Position numbers and translations under genes: made by a program
The notes under the pieces: generated by a model
Databases searched by the model: none
What the model was told of the DNA's origin: nothing
The model's input: the letters and a program-made list of their open reading frames with translations, nothing else
NCBI GenBank assembly: GCA_014529385.2
Contig: CM043944.1
Coordinates: 175,419,740-175,483,739 of the forward strand
Length of the DNA: 64,000 bases
Reading direction: 5' to 3'
From: Adiantum capillus-veneris
Lineage: Eukaryota; Streptophyta; Polypodiopsida; Polypodiales; Pteridaceae
In this document: positions 34,892 to 45,690 of the stretch, in pieces
Position numbering within the stretch: position 1 is the stretch's first letter
Layout of the letters: the number at the start of each line of letters is the position of its first letter

Positions 34892-36230
34892 CACTAGGTT
34901 GGTAACCTAACAGGACATAAAAGTGTCCTTTCAGGGTTTTGAAAAAAACCTCCAAAACCATAGTAGATCCACTCATTTTGTAAAATCCTTTCATGAGGTT
35001 ATAGTTCAAGGCCTACTACACATGGAAAAAATAAGAAACGTGTAAAATTTGTCATCTTTTGGTCACACCAAGCCTCCAAAGTTGACGGACCAGTACATTT
35101 TCATCAAAACAGTCATTTCTTACCTTTTGTTGCATAAAAATAAGATTAGGGATTTTTGTAGGACTTGAGATAAATTCCCTAGTTAACTTCAATGGGTTGG
35201 TTATCGGAACATATGATTGCTTCTCACTCACTATTTTTTGTTTTGCCAAAAAAAAAAGGTACAAAAAAGTTGAATTTTTACCATTCTGCAAACCTATCAT
35301 CAAAGTTTCTATATCCACGCTCAATACAAATAATATATGCATGTTTTCTTAGTTTCCTATTGTCCTTTAGGTTCATAAGGAGCCATGGAGCATGTCAAAA
35401 GAATAATACATCTCTTACCAAGGGGAATCTTGGGGACAAAGATGAAGTGCTAAATACAGCAAGCATGAAAAAACTGGGTTCAACATTATGAGTTGTAGAA
35501 TCCCGTAGAAACTATTCAATATCTAGCCAAATTTGATCCTTATGACTAAATATGCTTACTACCTACAAAATGCATGTAGTTGTCACAAGAAACTAACAAT
35601 ATTGACAAAGCTATACTTGATATACTAGAATGTTTCATTTTCTTCTATAAATGAAAAAATCAACCATCGTTGTCTACTATGCAAAATAGGGTATTAGGTG
35701 CCCCAAAACTCAAGGAATATTAGCTTTATGTTACAATATGCGACATAGAAAATCAAACTGCATTTGGATATCATGAAAGCCATCAAAAAAATCATAGAAG
35801 AGCTAAAATTGGCTAAAAAACAGGATTTGATAATTTTTGTAATTTGGTCATAACTTACAACTTTAACATTTATTTCTCCCTAGAAGCATCAGGACATGTT
35901 GAGGACTACTAAAGATAGTTCTCTAGCATTATAGACCTCACAAAATATGAATTCTAGAGTGGTATAGTTGCAAAAAGTTGAAAAAAGCCAAAAACAGGAC
36001 CCGTTTTTTCACACAGTTTAGGTTGTTAAATGTTGTGCAAGGACAAGGTTAAAGATGGAATTGATATTCCAAAAAAATGTCGAGTTTTTTTCAGCTCATG
36101 AGACAACTGTCTAAACAGATAGCACCTCAAAATCCATTTTGAAACTCTTGACATAATTCAAGGAAAATGGTCACTTAACAGGATATAAAAGTGTCCCAGG
36201 ACATAAAAGTGTCCCATTACCAACCTAGTG
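34892..36230. mobile_element. non-autonomous DNA transposon, TTAA-flanked (complete copy)
   Basis: A 1339-bp insertion inside the copy D protease. Ends are inverted repeats: CACTAGGTTGGTAA at the left (34892-34905) and its complement TTACCAACCTAGTG at the right (36217-36230), a perfect 14 bp. TTAA stands on both sides (34888-34891 and 36231-36234). Removing the insertion with one TTAA leaves the protease reading frame continuous, which fixes the boundaries. GGACATAAAAGTGTCC-like motifs lie just inside both ends. No transposase is encoded. TTAA duplication is typical of piggyBac; a TA duplication with ends one base longer (Tc1/mariner style) fits equally well. Confidence 0.82.
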
Positions 36231-36234
36231 TTAA

Positions 36235-36420
36235 CAATAGACCCATTGGCCATCTTTACTACTATGGTTGTGGTCGCAAGGTGAGGTCTTCCCATAGTTT
36301 CCCAACAATTTTTAGTCACAATGCTAGTCCCAGCGCCACCATCAAGGATTCCCTTCACAGTTAATCCCTTGGTAGTGATTGGTATGGTTGCATTTTGCAT
36401 TGGATTCATCTCCCTCAAAG
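36235..36420 (-). pseudogene. copy D protease N-terminal part
   Basis: The minus strand reads NATIPITTKGLTVKGILDGGAGTSIVTKNCWETMGRP. The catalytic motif is DGGA where most retropepsins have DSGA or DTGA. The frame runs into the DNA transposon at 36230. Confidence 0.85.
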
Positions 36421-39060
36421 TATTTTCCCAACTTGTTAAGAGGTATTTCTACAATAGGGTTCTCATCTAGGTTGGGTTGTGGATCTAAGTGTTCCTCCTC
36501 TATTGGCATCTCCCTAGCTCCATCCATCTGTGCAAATTGTGGTAGCCCGACCTTCAATTCTCCATTGAGGAAAGCTCGAAGAGCTAAGAATAACTCAGGG
36601 TCTCCATATAGTTTGTACATGATGGTGGTTCTAACTTTGGAAGCCATGAAATCCATCAATTTGTAAATATTTAACGACACCTTTTGGGCTTTAGTCCCTT
36701 GACGTGGGGAAGATGGGATCTCCATTTCTTCGATAGGGTCAGGTAGTCCCTCTGTAAACATTCTTTCCAACAAGAAGTGAGTACGTCCACTTTCCCATGA
36801 CTTTAAGTCACTTTCTTCTTGGATGACACTAGGTATGGCTAAGGGTCTATAGACTTTCTAAGGTTGTTGTTGCGTAGGGAACATTGTGTCTGCAATCTGG
36901 ATCTGCCTAGGTGCTGGCTCTAGATCCCTTTGGGTATCTTCTACCAAACTCCTTAATTGCTTGACTCGCTCGATATCCTTTGTAGGGTTTGGATAAGTTC
37001 CTATCTTTTTCTTGGATCCTGGCCATTGTGGCTCATGACGATCTTCCTTGTTGGTTTGTTTCTTAGTGGTCGTTTTGGTCTCCATGGTTTCACCTGAATC
37101 AAAATCCTCTTCAGCATCGTTCATATATACGGGGTCGTCACCAGTTCCTATGTTGGTCTTTGAACTGGGGTCTGACTTCGCTGCTTTTTGCGATCTCTTC
37201 CTTCATGTTTTCTTCTTCTTCTGAGATTGGGCAATTGATGCTGTATCTCTTTCTTCAAGAATATAATTTTGTTTTTGGAGCATCGATCGTGTGAGTACGT
37301 TTACTGGTACCACCGGTGTACTTGGTGATGGCTCCTCGGTAACCTCAATCAAGTTTAATGGCATGATCTTCGACGCTTTTGGATTATTCAGACATTGGGC
37401 AATCAAATGATGAATGCCACATCGATTACACATGAGTATTGGCATTGTAGAGGTGCTCCCTTGATTGGTTTTGCATTAGTGTGGCGTTCTTTTGTAGCCT
37501 AATAGGACACTCGGCCACACTATGTGGACCTCCACACTCATAACATTGAAGAGGTGGTCTCTTGGCAGTGTAATTGATATTTTGGCCTCTTGCAGCAAGA
37601 GGAGCTTTGATAGACAGGTTTGACTTGTCCCCAATAGTCCTCCATGTAGTATTGTGGACTTTCTTCAAGCGCATCCATCCCATAGGCAATATTAGGGTCT
37701 ATATCTTCCTCACAGCCTTCCAAACAAGCAATAGATGACTCACAACCCACTTGATTCACAGAAGTGATTCTCGGATGTGGTGGCTGCGGTCCTAGCATTG
37801 AAGGTGATAAGGGTGTTTTTGAACAACATTTTGGGCCCTAGGGACCATGTGTTGTGATGTTTGTTCAAGAGGTGGGGCCGGCATCAATGAAGACACTCGA
37901 GGTGTGTTTGTCCATGCTAAGGTTGGTCTATTGGCCACCGTGCAATTAAATACTATGAAATCCTCAGCTTGATTACCATACCTCCCATGGGCATTGCAAT
38001 TCCCATTGAATTTCACTCTAAAAGTAGGGCATTCACTGGTACTATGCGGACCATAGCATACTGAGCACCATTGTTGCTCCTTTCTTGGATACATATGATT
38101 GTTTTGCGGAGCACGATTGTCTCTAAGACTCTCTTGAATAGCCTTGGTGAGATTTGCTAAAGTCATCTCGGATATCTTTGGCTCCTTAGCAATAGGCTTT
38201 AGGGTCATTGGTTGATGCCCCGATGCTTGCGAGCTAATAGATTTAGGCTCAACAAACACTCTTTCTCCTTGAATCATTAAATTATCCTCCAATTGGATCG
38301 CATTGGTAGTGACTACTTCTCAAGTGGTGATACCTCTAATGACTAGGCCATTGTAGATATCCTCATGTCGTAATCCCCTAATGAATCTATCAAGAAATTG
38401 ATTATTATTGAAGCACTCATTTGTATTACAACGAGAATTCAAATGCTTTAAGCGACTAATAAAGTCTCTCACCGGCTCTCCTTCCTCTCGTTGGGCTTTC
38501 TGGAGTTGAGAGGCTACACCCCAAAGCACTCCCTCTCGTATGTATTCTTTCAAAAACAGTCTCCTAAGAGTAGGGTAAATCGTTTTTTCTTCCACCCTTA
38601 TACCAATCCCCAACCTTCCCACTTAAGGTTCTACCCTTAGGGTTCTATACCAATCCCTTGCCTTCCCACATATTTGTTCAAACACTTAGATATGTTTTCG
38701 CACATCCTCGTCTCCACTAAATTTTTGTGTGAGCTTGGCTATTTGTACTGCCTTACTTCTAGGTTCTCTATCAGGCATGTTACACATATTCTCAGCAATA
38801 GATCGATCGATAGCTTGAGAAAATGTTGTCAAGTCACCTAAGTGAGCAGCCACTGTGGGTGAAGGAACTCCAGAGACTACATGTAAAGTAGGTATTGGCA
38901 TTGGGCTTGGCGTATAGGAAGCCCTTGGTATGAGGTCCCCAACCCCGAGAAGATTGGAGCGACTTGATAGATGGCCTTCTTTTATTCTCCTTTTCCATTG
39001 ACGACACCCTACTCTATTTCCACAAAGTAGAGATACGAGCAACAGAAGAGAGGAAGTCAT
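36421..39060 (-). pseudogene. copy D gag: capsid, zinc knuckles, linker
   Basis: The capsid domain starts with QIAKLTQKFSGDEDVRKHI (about 38740-38690) and continues with LRRLFLKEYIREGVLWGVASQLQKAQREEGEPVRDFISRLKHLN (38622-38320). Three zinc knuckles of the form C-x2-C-x3-H-x4-C follow: CSVCYGPHSTSEC (about 38070), CYECGGPHSVAEC (about 37530) and CNRCGIHHLIAQC (about 37420). A charged linker (37124-36342) leads to the protease. The C-x2-C-x3-H spacing is shared with the giant element and is one residue shorter than the classical C-x4-H form. Several frameshifts break the gene. Confidence 0.85.
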
Positions 39061-40120
39061 CTATGTATTGTTTACGTGGTTATAAGGGTCATACGCCACA
39101 ATCCAGGTCGATAAATCTAAGATTCTAATGAAAGTTGTTTCCTAACATAAAGATGAAATCCCATTGATATATTTAGAATCCATAAACGCCTTTTTTTCCA
39201 CCTTTAAGAGGCACGGCCGCTATCCATAGATCATAAATTTGATATGAGACTTAATCTAAACTAACTAGTAATCTCGTAAAAAGTACCCGATTAATTGGGT
39301 CCATAGCTTCAAGGACACGTAGATTTGGAACGTCTCGACTCTTGGCACAATGAGTCTCTAATTTCACTTCTCTCAATAAGAGGGAGTGGAGAGTTTCTCG
39401 ACTAATCGAGACCACCCATCCTTGACTGGCAACCTAAGCCAGCCCCCACTTTCCACCCCACACTCACACTTTTTATTTGTTTTCTAATTACTACCACATT
39501 ATTTTACATATACAAACAATGTTCCTTAATTAATTGCAAACACAGATTCTTTTATATAGCCCTTCAAACAATACTAAAACAATTCAAACAAGGCCTAATG
39601 AAAGCAGCCCTATAACTTAACAAAAATAGCTTTTCCAAATTCTCATGAGTTGTCGCTACCCGCGGACTTTCTTTGTCTAACCAATAGAGCCTTTGCAAAC
39701 GATTTATTCTCTAACCACAAATTGTACAACCTTCCCATCTCGCTAACCGCGAGGCATCCCGCTACCTGCGAGGCATCTTGCTAACTGCCAGGCATCCCGC
39801 TAACCGCGAAGAACAAAAGAGAGCCGATAACCTCAGCTAAATCTCCGCTAATCGCGGAATCATGTCGCTACCCGCGAGGAACAAAAGATATTCTTTCAAC
39901 CATTCTTCCCTTTAAATGATTCTTCAAACATACTCAAACAACTCTTCATATCAACCAGTATCACCTTATCAAACAATAACAATTTATCAAGCAATAAATA
40001 TTTAACAAACAGTTCTTTCACTAATCTATAAAAACATATGCTTGTTTCTTGTGATTGAACAATCACGTTTCCGATCGGTTTAAGGTAAGGTCTAAGTTCG
40101 TCTTACCGGTCAACATGAAT
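39061..40120. other. no recognisable gene; GCGAGGCATCCCGCTAAC short repeats
   Basis: Four imperfect units of about 20 bp built from gcgaggcatcccgctaac occur at 39735-39805, with further relatives (gctacccgcgaggaac) to 39885. The rest is AT-rich without recognised motifs. The stretch seems inserted between gag parts of copy D. Confidence 0.5.
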
Positions 40121-40148
40121 ACTATGCAAAATTATAAATTTGTCTTAC

Positions 40149-40325
40149 CGGATTTGGAGCGCGTGCAGCTAACTCTTGTGCTGGAGGTTGGACGGCTTCG
40201 ACTTCTTCTTTAGTTGATGCTTCTGCATGAGATACGTTTGGAGTAGACACCTTTCTTCCCACCTTCCTTGGTGATGCAATGGCATGGGCATCCTTAGAAC
40301 TTCGCGTTACACGCTTCGGAGCCAT
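40149..40325 (-). CDS. possible first exon with basic N-terminus
   Basis: On the minus strand an ATG at 40325 opens a 59-residue reading, MAPKRVTRSSKDAHAIASPR at the start and AARAPNP at the end, followed by CG|GTAAGAC, a plausible splice donor. A second GTAAGAC lies about 45 bp further on. Upstream are a long CT tract in the leader and a TATA box at 40581-40590. This is a convincing promoter-leader-start arrangement, but the downstream exon was not found. It may be a gag start of an inserted element or a gene fragment. Confidence 0.35.
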
Positions 40326-40362
40326 AGCTTTGGAATAGAGAAAATAAAAGTGCGTTTGTTGG

Positions 40363-40365
<3 letters not shown>

Positions 40366-40428
<63 letters not shown>
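40366..40428. repeat. (GA)n microsatellite
   Basis: About 31 GA units; read on the minus strand it is a CT-rich leader between the TATA box and the candidate start codon. Confidence 0.95.
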
Positions 40429-40431
<3 letters not shown>

Positions 40432-40580
40432 CTCACAAACCGGGAGACGGCACGTCGACGATTGGAGATGGAGATGGCTTGAAGGTGAGAGGTTGAGGGA
40501 GAGAAGCTTCCTTCGGCGCGTCGTTGCAAGAGAGCTTCCGCTTCTGTAGATGTTGTGTTCAAAGTGAGAGGAGAAGGGTT

Positions 40581-40590
40581 CTTTATATAG
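40581..40590 (-). promoter_or_regulatory. TATA box
   Basis: CTATATAAAG on the minus strand, about 256 bp upstream of the ATG at 40325. Confidence 0.5.
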
Positions 40591-40599
40591 ACCCTAGGG

Positions 40600-40926
40600 G
40601 GGTGCTAAGAATACTGAGAAGGTTTCAAGAATAGAAGGAAAAACTCGCGCATCGTCGTAGCTCTAAATATGTTTATTTTTTTATTTTTTTATTTGGTGAC
40701 GTTCGCGAATCTTATGCACGATTTTAAAAAGCTCTATCCTTACAAGTTCCCATTCTATCTTGAGAGAGAAAGAAAGAAGTATCCTAATTCTGACTCACCT
40801 CTCTTTCTTTCTTAAAAATACTATCTCTAAGCTTTTTCTTCACACATAGATTAGGTTCCCACATAAACCTATTGCTCCACATAAAGAAAGATCATAAATA
40901 AATAGATTCTAAACCTGATTTTCAAT
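40600..40926. other. no recognisable gene
   Basis: AT-rich sequence between the TATA box and a primer-site-like motif; contains T-rich runs near 40675-40695 and ttctttct runs near 40800. Confidence 0.4.
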
Positions 40927-40943
40927 CCAATTGCTCTGATACA
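40927..40943 (-). promoter_or_regulatory. primer-binding-site-like motif
   Basis: Minus-strand TGTATCAGAGCAATTGG equals the extended plant tRNA-Met site with one G missing. No LTR end could be placed next to it, so it may be a remnant. Confidence 0.35.
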
Positions 40944-41173
40944 CTCATGATGACTCACAAAATTGAGAATCTCAATTACTTTGTAAAATAACTGAAATGA
41001 CTTATATGGATACATGTTGGGTACATTACACTTGGGTTCCATGGTTGGTACGGTGTTGTGCCATGTGGCGGCACAAAGTTCATATGTGTGGCTCTAGGCA
41101 TAGCAGACGTTGGATGTGACATGCTAGTGCTAGTTGGTATGGTCCCATGGAAATAAGAGCTTGGGTGTTGTGG

Positions 41174-42342
41174 TTATGGAGCATAGGTTGTTGAAACAAT
41201 GGGAGGGGTAGGGACTACATGAGTACGTGGACCCATAGGTGCATACGATTGGTACACACTTGTAGGTAGTGTTGCAAGCATTAAGCTACCATGTAGCGGT
41301 GCTTTACTAACAAATGAGGTCCATGGCATGTTTCTTGGCATGCCCATCATTGGGGTAGGCATGGTAGCCATGGTGTCATGAGGGTGTCATCAAGGGAAAG
41401 ATGAGTTAGACTTATAAAAGTAAAGCTATCATTTGTGGGCTCAGATTACACTGAAACCCCTGGTGGAATAACATATGGGGGAGGGATCCTTCGGACTTAT
41501 CGAGGGAGTCTCCATTTGCGATAAGGTTGGTTGTTTAGCCTTCCCTGTATCGAAGAATCTCATGAGACCCGTTGAAGGCATGTGGATCCCCTTGTTTTTT
41601 CTCTCTAGCTCAATAACCCTATGGATGACCTCACACACTCTTTGTTGTTGATCCTCCACGCTAGTAGCACCGGTTGTGGATTGTAGGACATCTAACCAAC
41701 CCACGTGATAGGTGTGACCTGTGTATAGTTCGGTTAGAGTTTCGGTTTGTAGTTCGTACTCCCAGTTCTCATTTAAGAACACTCCATCTAGGATAGAGGT
41801 GCTAGGGGTGTCCTTTGAACTAGATGCAATGTGGCTCTCTATGGATTGACCCTTAGTGGTCGCTAATTCAGGAGCACTCGATTGCTCTCCTAGCAGTGAT
41901 ATTGACATGGGAGCTTTCTCTTTAACTCTCTTCGTTGCTCCACCTTGCGTATGCTCTCAATTTCCTTTTCCCTAGCTGCGATGATATACCGCTCAACTTC
42001 TTGTACTTCGGCAAGGCTTCTACCATCAAGTAATATAACCTCCGAGAAGAATAGCTCTGAAGAGTCAGGGGGTGTAGTGAATGGAGTATTCACATGCACA
42101 CTCTCTAAAGGCATAGGGTCCACGTTGGTCATGAATGAGAAATTTACTTCCCCACCCCCCTCATTTACATCGTTAGCTCCATGTTCGGAGCGAGTGGCTC
42201 TAATAAAGGTTTCCTTCAAGCGGATAAGCACGCTCGGCACGGACCGTGGGCCCATGGCATGCATATCTTGGCTTGATCTATCAGGATTAGGCATTGGGTA
42301 ACCCTCCATGAAGTCGTAGTCACAGGAACAGTCACTAGTCAC
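41174..42342 (-). pseudogene. gypsy gag N-terminal region (probably copy D)
   Basis: Two overlapping frames (42342-41890 and 41908-41441) join by a frame change into an acidic, Ser/Thr-rich protein with a charged helix, EVQEVERYIIAAREKEIESIRK, and later VCEVIHRVIELERKNKG. A Pro/Met-rich frame follows (41371-41174, MATMPTPMMGMP). This layout resembles the poorly conserved N-terminal part of gag in Athila/Tat-type elements. The assignment rests on orientation, order and composition; there is no signature motif. Confidence 0.45.
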
Positions 42343-42767
42343 TATGTTTGTGTCTTGGTTTGTACTACCTTGGGTCCCCGCCGAGGGCCCGGAACCTAAG
42401 GTAGGTGGATATTGAGAACTCGCATAGAGTCAAAATGCTCTCTAGTTGCTCAGCCTCTAGCACACAACTAGAGTGCAGATGCATGTGCATTTGGCACCCT
42501 CCAAGCGTCGGTGAATAACCTCGAAGGATTAGGCATTGGGTAACCCTCCATGAAGTCGTAGTCACAGGAAGAGTCACTAGTCACTATGTTTGTATCTTGG
42601 TTTGTACTACCTTGGGTCCCCGCCGAGGGCCCGGAACCTAAGGTAGGTGGATATTGAGAACTCGCATAGAGTCAAAATGCTCTCTAGTTGCTCAGCCTCT
42701 AGCACACAACTAGAGTGCAGATGCATGTGCATTTGGCACCCTCCAAGCGTCGGTGAATAACCTCGAA
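42284..42767. repeat. 242-bp tandem duplication
   Basis: ggattaggcattgggtaacc starts at 42284 and at 42526. The units of 242 bp differ at only about two bases, so this is one of the youngest changes in the window. It contains the start of the gag N-terminal frame. Confidence 0.92.
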
Positions 42768-43498
42768 GGTTAACCGCTTACTTTTTTGGGCGTCCGTTTT
42801 CACTCGGTTTTTTATGTTTTTTTTAAATGTTTTTTAATGATCGGTTTTTGGATTAAGCGTGTGATAGCTCGGAACGAGCATATCACTTAGGGAGTCGTGG
42901 TGTGCTTTACATCACAACGTTCGGTTACTCGAAGCTCCGTTGGTCCTCAAAAAGGTCGATTTTTACCTACACGTGAGGCTAAAATTCGTAATTTTAAAGG
43001 GCGACTGAGGCTTGAGCCTGAGCGTGATCTTGGGCTTGGGTATGGACATGGATTTGGGGGATATTCCCGATCTCGGTCCTACCTTTAAAATTTTAATTAT
43101 ATATATATATATATATATATTGGATAAGGTCGCCGCGGCCGCGCTATGCGCGCGAGCACACACACACACCTAATCTACCTACTTAAAACTAATACAGCTA
43201 CTCTTACACACTAACACACTACTACAGTAACTCACTGTCTAACAAAACTACTTACTGTACTTTACACAGAACTAACATTATGGATCTACACCTTAATACT
43301 AACACCTTATCATCACAGAGAAAACATAGTACCTTTCAATTCCTTATTAACAAAATAATACACAACATCAAAACAAACTCCTTCTTCTCAACACACACAC
43401 CTTCCTTATGTACCTTTCCTACAATTGAAATTGCACCACAAAGAAGCACAGAGTGCCATTCAAGATTAGTGTATGGCATTCCACGGCAATGGAGCAAA
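42768..43498. other. no recognisable gene; (AT)n and GC-rich patch
   Basis: An AT microsatellite lies at about 43096-43121, followed by a short GC-rich patch (gccgcggccgcgc, about 43133). No coding motif is recognised. Confidence 0.5.
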
Positions 43499-43705
43499 AA
43501 TGTGCGCGCCTGTCGCACGTGTCAATGCAAGGAACTTACCGATACACTGTGTGCGAGTCACAAATGGCTCCAAGAACGCAACTAGCATAAACTAGTAAGC
43601 TCAAAGATGATGATGGTGTGTCACTCACTACCCTACGCTTGCTATCGTGGAGGATTCCTCGCCACGAAGAAGAAGGAGTCGCCACTGCGCCGTGCTCACT
43701 CTACA
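43499..43705 (-). repeat. third copy of the dispersed 200-bp repeat
   Basis: Matches 29243-29440 over its whole length with scattered changes, including the gtgtcaatgcaaggaactt, ctaaactagtaagctcaaag-like and gtggaggattcct portions. The splice-donor-like GTGAGTGACAC on the minus strand is kept. It is diverged more from the tandem pair than they are from each other. Confidence 0.85.
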
Positions 43706-43779
43706 TTATCATCCACTAGCTCTCTTTCCTTTTTGCACATATCTCCTAATGAACATGGATTCTCAATAGAAATATCTAA

Positions 43780-44287
43780 TTAGTTAGTGATGGATTTACT
43801 AGTATTATTAGAACAATGATCACTATTAACCTTGGACGTTACAATTTCACTCTCATACGGCCTCTCATCATTGCAAAGGACTTGGGATCCTAATCTAAGT
43901 TGCTTACACTCATTAAACTCCTCTTTCATTACCGTAATATACTCACTCATAATTTCCACTTCGTGAGATCTACGTTCTTCCTCTAAAATCTGACAAATTT
44001 TGTCTGTTTGTTCTTTTAAACTGAAACATATCATTTTGAAGAAATCTAATTTCTAACATTGCTAAATCTTTAATATTATGTTTAGCTTCCATCAAAGCTT
44101 GGCCTTTCTCTATTTCTAATATAGTTATTTTGTTAATTGTATGCATCTCTGATATTTTTGCTATTTCACGTTCAACACTTAATTGGTTTTGTAAAGATTC
44201 AATCTTAGATCTCAATTCCTTAACAAGTTCTGATTGGTTATACATGGTTAATTCTTCCTCTATTGTCATATTGAAACAATTTATCAT
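43780..44287 (-). pseudogene. coiled-coil protein fragment
   Basis: Two overlapping minus-strand frames (44287-43970 and 44034-43780) join by one frameshift into a Glu/Lys-rich helix: SELVKELRSKIESLQNQLSVEREIAKI, then LKEQTDKICQILEEERRSHEVEI. Long charged helices like this occur in gag-linked regions of some plant retroelements and in many host proteins. No identifying domain is present. Confidence 0.4.
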
Positions 44288-44514
44288 CTCAGAGTAAGAA
44301 AGACCTAACTAGGAAAACCTAAGTTTCAAGGACACCAGTGCACTTTGTTATTTCTAATTGTCACTCATACAAACATCCACAGCTCTTCAAGTCCAAGGAC
44401 CCCGTGGGAATGTCTATGTAGGCTCACTCGATAACTTAGTTGTGAGGAATCCCAAACCTCGAGCAAGTTCTTACGAGCGATCCCCAAAACCGAGCAAAAC
44501 AGAGGAAGTTAAGC

Positions 44515-44696
44515 CTTAGGAAATTACAAAGCATTGAGAGTATTTTTCAATACTTGTGCACACTATAATGAGAGGGTGAAAGTATGTGTTTCTATATAGT
44601 TCAAACTTAGGAAATTACAAAGCATTGAGATTATTTTTCAATACTTATGCACACTATAATGAGAGGGTGAAAGTATGTGTTTCTATATAGTTCAAA
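44515..44696. repeat. 91-bp tandem duplication
   Basis: cttaggaaattacaaagcat starts at 44515 and 44606. The two 91-bp units differ at only a few bases. Confidence 0.92.
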
Positions 44697-44815
44697 CATC
44701 ATAATATCACGTTATAATTTCAATGGTGCCATTACAGTGTTTATGAAGCTTTGCTATGATTTATGCATTATATCTAAACTTATATTCGTGTTTGATATGG
44801 CTTCTCTACCTTTAA

Positions 44816-45338
44816 CACTAGGTTGGTAACCTAACAGGACATAAAAGTGTCCTTTCAGGGTTTTGAAAAAAACCTCCAAAACCACAGTAGATCCACTCAT
44901 TTTGTAAAATCCTTTCATGAGGTTATAGTTCAAGGCCTACTATACATGGAAAAAATAAGAAACTTGTAAAATTTCTCATCTTTTGGTCACACCAAGCCTC
45001 CAAAGTTGATGGACCAGTACATTTTCATCAAAACACTCATTTCTTACGTTTTGTTGCGTAAAAATAAGATTAGGGATTTTTGTAGGACTTGAGATAAATT
45101 CCCTAGTTAACTTAAATGGGTTGGTGATCAGAACATATGATTTCTTCTCACTCACTATTTTTTGTTTTTCCAAAAGAAATAGGTACAAAAAAGTTGAATT
45201 TTTACCATTCTACAAACCTATCATCAAAGTTTCTATAGCCACCCTCAATACAAATAATATATGCATGTTTTCTTAGTTCCCTATTGTCCTTTAGGTTCAT
45301 AAGGAGCCATGGAGCATGTCAAAAGAATAATACATCTT
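44816..45338. mobile_element. second copy of the TTAA-flanked DNA transposon, left part only
   Basis: CACTAGGTTGGTAA follows TTAA (44812-44815). The next 520 bp match 34892-35414 with a few percent difference, then stop at aataatacatct where the LTR of the giant element begins. The right part presumably lies beyond the giant element, outside the window. This shows the LTR element inserted into an existing transposon copy. Confidence 0.88.
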
Positions 45339-45540
45339 TGTTAGAAGCTGGACACACCCCACGGCATCTAATTACTCGGAGGACTATTATTTTTTGTAAT
45401 TATTCATTCATTAAGGAAAACCTGATTTTTCACCTTGTAATTATTGGGACTTACAGAAGTTTCCAGATTGTATCCCAATTTTGATAGTTAGATTGAGTAG
45501 ATGGTTGATTTTGGAACTTTAGGGTTTGAGAAGTTGTAAG

Positions 45541-45549
45541 GTATATATA
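45541..45549 (+). promoter_or_regulatory. TATA box in LTR
   Basis: GTATATATA about 200 bp inside the LTR, on the coding strand; the likely transcription start is some 30 bp downstream. Confidence 0.5.
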
Positions 45550-45622
45550 CCACTTTTTGACCTTAATGAAAAAACCTTTTTTCATTTTAAACAAGTTTGA
45601 AGTCTGTGAGTGAGCGTATTGT

Positions 45623-45626
<4 letters not shown>

Positions 45627-45688
<62 letters not shown>
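45627..45688. repeat. (GA)n microsatellite
   Basis: About 31 GA units within the LTR, downstream of the TATA box, so probably in the transcript leader. Confidence 0.95.

Positions 45689-45690
<2 letters not shown>

Larger units (their letters stand above)
32571..42342 (-). mobile_element. minus-strand Ty3/gypsy element (copy D), gag to RT, with nested insertions
   Basis: Parts run right to left in the order of a Tat/Athila-type element: Pro-rich gag N-terminus (42342-41174), capsid (39060-38320), three zinc knuckles (38292-37203), linker, protease split by a DNA transposon (36420-34720), linker (34601-34119), and reverse transcriptase (33952-32571). RNase H, integrase and both LTRs were not found. 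The stretch 40.95-39.06 kb between gag parts looks inserted. The proteins resemble those of the giant element but form a separate family. That the 41-42 kb part belongs to the same copy is inferred from order and orientation. Confidence 0.7.

Noticed and set aside
34892-36230. Assignment of the DNA transposon to the CACTA (En/Spm) superfamily because the ends start CACTA.
   Set aside because: That superfamily makes 3-bp target duplications; here the flanks are TTAA on both sides and the 3-bp flanks (taa, tta) do not match as direct repeats.
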